Notes under the pieces: generated by a model | Seen by the model: the letters and a program-made list of their open reading frames with translations, nothing else | Told to the model about the DNA's origin: nothing | Database searches by the model: none | Assembly: GCA_017430985.1 (NCBI GenBank) | Contig: JAFRLZ010000008.1 | Span: 1-64,000 of the forward strand | DNA length: 64,000 bases | Direction: 5' to 3' | Source of the DNA: Oscillospiraceae bacterium | GTDB lineage: Bacteria > Bacillota > Clostridia > Oscillospirales > Oscillospiraceae | Position numbers and translations under genes: made by a program | In this document: positions 60,832 to 64,000 of the stretch, piece by piece | Numbering within the stretch: position 1 is the first letter of the stretch | How the letters are laid out: each line of letters starts with the position of its first letter

Positions 60832-63800
60832 TTATTCCGGAAGCGAGTTGTAGTAGTCGAAGATGAGCTGGGCAAGCTCGCCGCGTGTGAGCGCCTCGCC
60901 GGAGGCGTCCGGGTCGCGCATGTAGGGCAGGCCGATGGCCATGCTGAAGCTCGCGAGCGCATCCTGCCCGGCGGAGCCGGTCAGAGCCGCCTCGTTGTCG
61001 CCGCAGGAGGCCATGATGCCGTAAGCGCCCAGATTGGCGCGCGCGTCGTCCAGGTCGGCCGGCGTCTGGCTGAAGCCCAGCGTGAAGAGGGCATAGGCCA
61101 TGTCGCCCACGGTCGCTTCGCTCTCCAGGTCGAAGAAGGTCTCGCCCGCGGCGGGCATGAGCCCTTCCTCGAACACGAAGCGGACCGCCTCGTAGTATTC
61201 GCTGCTCTCGTCGACGTCGTCGAGCTCGACCGTCGTCGCGTCGACGGAGCCGAAGGGGTTGAAGATCTCGTCGTAGAGCTCGGCGTTGGCGTTGATCGCG
61301 CCCGCGCCGCCCGCGGTGAAGCGCATGCCGCCGGAGATGAACGCCGCCATCGCGTCCGCGCAGCCCTGCAGCCGCTCGGGCGTGAAGGCCTTGAGGTCGC
61401 GCATGTAGTCCAGCTTGAGGTCCTGCGGCTCGCCCGTCAGCGCGGCGAGCGCGGCGTCGACGGCGCCGGCAAGCTCGCCGGAGGACTTGGCGTAAGAGGC
61501 GTAGGCCGAGAGGATGTAGCCGTCCAGCTCCTCCTGGTCCATGTCGAGGGAGCGCAGGAAGTCAGGCAGGGCCTCGTAGACCGCGAAGGTCTCCGTGACG
61601 TTGGGATCCCGGTAGCTCAAAACGTAGGGGCCGCTGTCGGTCATGAAGCCGTTGAACACGCCGTAGGCGCCGTACTGATCGCGCAGCTGCGGGTAGAGGT
61701 AGGCGTCGCTCAGCGCGGAGGCGAGCGCATCCAGGCCGCCCGCGAAGCCGTCCATGCCGATGGCGGCGTAGTCGGCGACGATCCCGTTGTACTGCACCGT
61801 GCTGTCCACGATCAGAGCCTCGCTGTCGGCGACCGGCTCGAACTCATAGGCGACGGACTTGATCGGCTTGGCGTCGAGTCCCGCCATGAAGGCCCGGGCC
61901 AGCGGGGCGTTGGTCTTGATCCCCTCTTCGCTGCCGGCGTAGACCGCCGCGGCGTTCGTGCGGTTATGGAAGTAGTCGCGGACCCACTCCAGACGCTTGA
62001 CAACGACGCCGGGAGACTTCTGCATGAGCGTCTCGGTCTCCTCGAGGAAGGCGTAGTACTCGATGCCCTTGAAATAGCTGTAGTAGCGGTAGAGCGGCGA
62101 ATACTTGCCGAAGCCGCGGTAGAGCATCGGGCTGTAAGGCTCCCCGTTGATGGCGCTCTTAAGCTCGGCCTTGGCCTTGGTGATCAGGCCGAGCACGGTC
62201 TCTCTGTCGCTGAAGTCCGTCTCGAAGAGGATCTCGTTCATCAGCTCGTAGCCGGCGGCCAGATCCTCGTCAGAGGCGGTCCAGCCCGCGCGCAGGCAGG
62301 GGCGGAACTTGTCCGTGCCGTACTCGTTGAGCAGGGACAGACGCATCTCCGCGTCATAAAGATAACGGGTCATCAGCACGGCCAGATCCTCGCGGCTGTG
62401 CTGCGCGGTGTCCAGCTTGCCCAGCAGATAGGTGTAGAGCGCGAACCAATGGACGTCCTGCTGCAGCAAACCCGAGCCGTCCAGGAACAGGATCGGCATG
62501 CCGACGCCGTCGACGTCCGCCTGCACATCGACATAGCGCACGCCGTCCTCGCCCGTCTCGTCGGAGAGCGTATAGCTCCGGATCTCCTCCGGCAGGGAGG
62601 CGACCGTGACGGCCTGCAGCTGTCTGACGTACTCGGAGGCGTCGTCCTCCTCGTCCTCGGCGCTGCCGGCCGCGATGATCGCCTGCAGCTCCTCGGCGCT
62701 CATGGAGGCCTTCACCTCGGCCAGACGCTGCGCCTCGGCCGCGTCGAGCTTCTCACGCAGGCCGGGCTCGGGGTAGGTCGCGGAGAGGACCGTGACGGCC
62801 CCGTCCGACAGCCACTTGGAAACGGCCGCGGCATAGAGCCCCTGCTCGTTCCACTCGCCGATCTTCTCCATCGACTCCACATAGTCCATGTAGCCGTAGC
62901 GGGCGCCGGTAGATGCGTAATATCCGGCAATGCTCGTAATCAGATCGACGCCGACATCGCTGCCCTCCCGGGCGAGCTTCGTGCTCATGGACAGGGAGGC
63001 CATCACACCGTCCACCAGCTCGGCGGAAAAGCCGTTGGCAGCCGCGTCCGCGAGCGCCGCGTCGACCGTCTCGCGGAAGATCTCCGCATCCGAGGCGTTG
63101 ACGTTCCCGGCGTAGAAGCAGATCATATCTTCCGGGCCGTCGAGTTCGATGAAAGAAGCAAAATTCCCGCTCGGCAGCGCCTTTTTGAGGCTCTGCATCA
63201 GCGGCGAGGCGTCCGCGACCAGCAGGTCCGTCAGCGTGTTGAGCACGATCTCCTCCTGGGGATCGTCCTTCAGCCCCGGGCACACAAAGGCGTAATAGAT
63301 CTCGGAGGCGTTGTCCGTGCCGGAGCCGGACTCCACCGGGAAGGCCGTCTCGGCCGTCACGCTTTCCGTCAGAGGCTCATAGCCCTCGTCCGCGAAGCTG
63401 AACGCGCGCTTTTCATAGGGCGCAAAGGCCTCGTCCAGTAGGCGGAGGAAGGCGGTATAGTCCTCGAACTGTCCGTAGAGGAAGGCGATGCAGTTGGAGG
63501 GGTGGTAATATTCGTCGTGATAGGCGCGAAGCTCCTCCCAGCTCATCTCCGGGATGCTGTCGGGCTCGCCGCCGGATTCGTTGCCGGCCGTCGAGCCGGG
63601 GAAGGCCGCGCGCAGGAGATTGTAGTACGCGGCACGGCTGAGGGTATCCGCGCCCTTCATTTCGGAGTAGACCGTGCCCTCGATGCTGAGCTCATCGTCC
63701 GCGTCGGCGAGACGGTAGCGCCAGGCCTCCTCGCGGAAGATGCTCTCGTCCTCCATGATCGTGGGGTGCAGGCAGCTGTCGGTGTAGTAATCCGCGTAGC

Positions 63801-64000
63801 GCAGCAGCTGCTCCTCCGAGAGGCTCGCGACCGGATAGGTCGTATAGAGCGAGTCGGTCATGGCGTTCATATAGGTATTGTAGGTCTGGTAGCTCAGATT
63901 GAAGAACAGCGCCTTGGACGGGTACTTCTCCGAGCCGTCGAGCGTGGAGTGCTCGAAGACGTGCGGAAGGCCCTTGTTGTCGACCGCGCGGGTAAAGAAC
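60832..64000 (-). CDS. M16C insulinase-like peptidase with SLH-like C-terminus (5' end cut by window)
   Basis: The frame stays open to the window edge, and the upstream codons encode LPHVFEH and STLDGSEKYPSKA. The former includes the inverted zinc motif HxxEH (63949-63963) of presequence-protease-type M16C enzymes. The gene therefore begins beyond 64000; the ATG at 63870 is internal. About 1055 residues are visible. The last 140 or so (EYYEAVRFVFEEGLMPA, TVGDMAYALFTLGF, LTRGELAQLIFDYY) resemble S-layer-homology repeats, which anchor proteins to secondary wall polymers. A surface-attached peptidase is the likely product (inference); the export signal would lie outside the window. Confidence 0.88.
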   Translation of the reverse strand, partial: FFTRAVDNKGLPHVFEHSTLDGSEKYPSKALFFNLSYQTYNTYMNAMTDSLYTTYPVASLSEEQLLRYADYYTDSCLHPTIMEDESIFREEAWRYRLADADDELSIEGTVYSEMKGADTLSRAAYYNLLRAAFPGSTAGNESGGEPDSIPEMSWEELRAYHDEYYHPSNCIAFLYGQFEDYTAFLRLLDEAFAPYEKRAFSFADEGYEPLTESVTAETAFPVESGSGTDNASEIYYAFVCPGLKDDPQEEIVLNTLTDLLVADASPLMQSLKKALPSGNFASFIELDGPEDMICFYAGNVNASDAEIFRETVDAALADAAANGFSAELVDGVMASLSMSTKLAREGSDVGVDLITSIAGYYASTGARYGYMDYVESMEKIGEWNEQGLYAAAVSKWLSDGAVTVLSATYPEPGLREKLDAAEAQRLAEVKASMSAEELQAIIAAGSAEDEEDDASEYVRQLQAVTVASLPEEIRSYTLSDETGEDGVRYVDVQADVDGVGMPILFLDGSGLLQQDVHWFALYTYLLGKLDTAQHSREDLAVLMTRYLYDAEMRLSLLNEYGTDKFRPCLRAGWTASDEDLAAGYELMNEILFETDFSDRETVLGLITKAKAELKSAINGEPYSPMLYRGFGKYSPLYRYYSYFKGIEYYAFLEETETLMQKSPGVVVKRLEWVRDYFHNRTNAAAVYAGSEEGIKTNAPLARAFMAGLDAKPIKSVAYEFEPVADSEALIVDSTVQYNGIVADYAAIGMDGFAGGLDALASALSDAYLYPQLRDQYGAYGVFNGFMTDSGPYVLSYRDPNVTETFAVYEALPDFLRSLDMDQEELDGYILSAYASYAKSSGELAGAVDAALAALTGEPQDLKLDYMRDLKAFTPERLQGCADAMAAFISGGMRFTAGGAGAINANAELYDEIFNPFGSVDATTVELDDVDESSEYYEAVRFVFEEGLMPAAGETFFDLESEATVGDMAYALFTLGFSQTPADLDDARANLGAYGIMASCGDNEAALTGSAGQDALASFSMAIGLPYMRDPDASGEALTRGELAQLIFDYYNSLPE

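Noticed and set aside
60832..63870. Treating the ATG at 63870 as the start of the M16C peptidase
   Set aside because: The frame is open to the window edge and encodes the HxxEH zinc motif upstream, so the ATG is internal.
1..64000. tRNA, rRNA, insertion sequence or prophage genes
   Set aside because: I found no transposase, integrase, phage structural gene or recognisable tRNA/rRNA sequence by reading; short tRNAs could be missed without a covariance search.

Overview
The window is a GC-rich chromosomal segment of a Gram-positive, spore-forming-type Firmicute. Gene content and order (rimP-nusA-ylxR-ylxQ-infB-rbfA, a sigK homologue, TetM-like GTPase, YlmH, PucR-type regulator, DUF1385-prmC) suggest class Clostridia, probably an Oscillospirales/Oscillospiraceae-like gut anaerobe. 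That placement is inference from gene content; no rRNA is present. I see no prophage, insertion sequence, CRISPR array, tRNA or rRNA gene.

Layout, low to high coordinate. 1-2053 (minus): greA-lysS. 2100-7652 (minus): ftsE-ftsX, two coiled-coil M23 peptidases and an S41 protease, a cell-wall division cluster ended by a hairpin. 7732-9715 (minus): PucR/CdaR-like regulator and an RsuA-type pseudouridine synthase. 9877-10320 (plus): DUF4830 protein. 10368-13367 (minus): three-gene ABC importer of the TrpXYZ type preceded by a leader-peptide attenuator. 13462-16123 (minus): acyl-CoA synthetase-like protein plus a lipoyl-less E2-like acyltransferase. 16288-16548 (minus): small secreted or membrane protein. 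16886-20521 (minus): glycolytic pgk-tpiA-gpmI. 20563-21045 (minus): trmL. 21241-23377 (plus): radical SAM protein and an FMN-dependent alpha-hydroxy-acid dehydrogenase. 23513-25551 (minus): murF-yjjG. 25661-26668 (plus): DEDD exonuclease. 26704-27507 (minus): XRE regulator with 15-residue repeats. 27600-35444 (minus): long translation operon rimP-nusA-ylxR-ylxQ-infB-rbfA-nrnA-truB-ribF. 35600-36466 (minus): VanY-type carboxypeptidase. 36533-43716 (minus): a complete shikimate pathway with two fusions (AroC-chorismate mutase, AroE-AroK), headed by a radical SAM gene. 43812-44489 (minus): sigK. 44618-50241 (minus): TetM-like GTPase fused to a YacP/Rae1-like nuclease, ylmH, pepT and a sugar-kinase-like phosphotransferase. 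From 50.4 kb the main direction flips to plus: two-component system, DUF1385, prmC, recA, recX, rimO, pgsA, cysS. 59213-60774: divergent MBL hydrolase and TetR regulator. 60832-64000 (minus, partial): M16C peptidase with a C-terminal SLH-like region.

Most notable: (1) the EF-G/TetM-like GTPase fused to a Rae1-like A-site mRNA nuclease and overlapping ylmH, a candidate ribosome-rescue module; (2) a Tyr/Phe-rich leader peptide followed by an intrinsic terminator before the TrpXYZ-type importer; (3) a strongly over-represented AT-rich 10-mer, GTTTACATAA, with nine exact copies in both genes and spacers; (4) an E2-fold acyltransferase with the catalytic His replaced by Glu; (5) overlapping divergent promoters that share a -35 box and settle the murF start.
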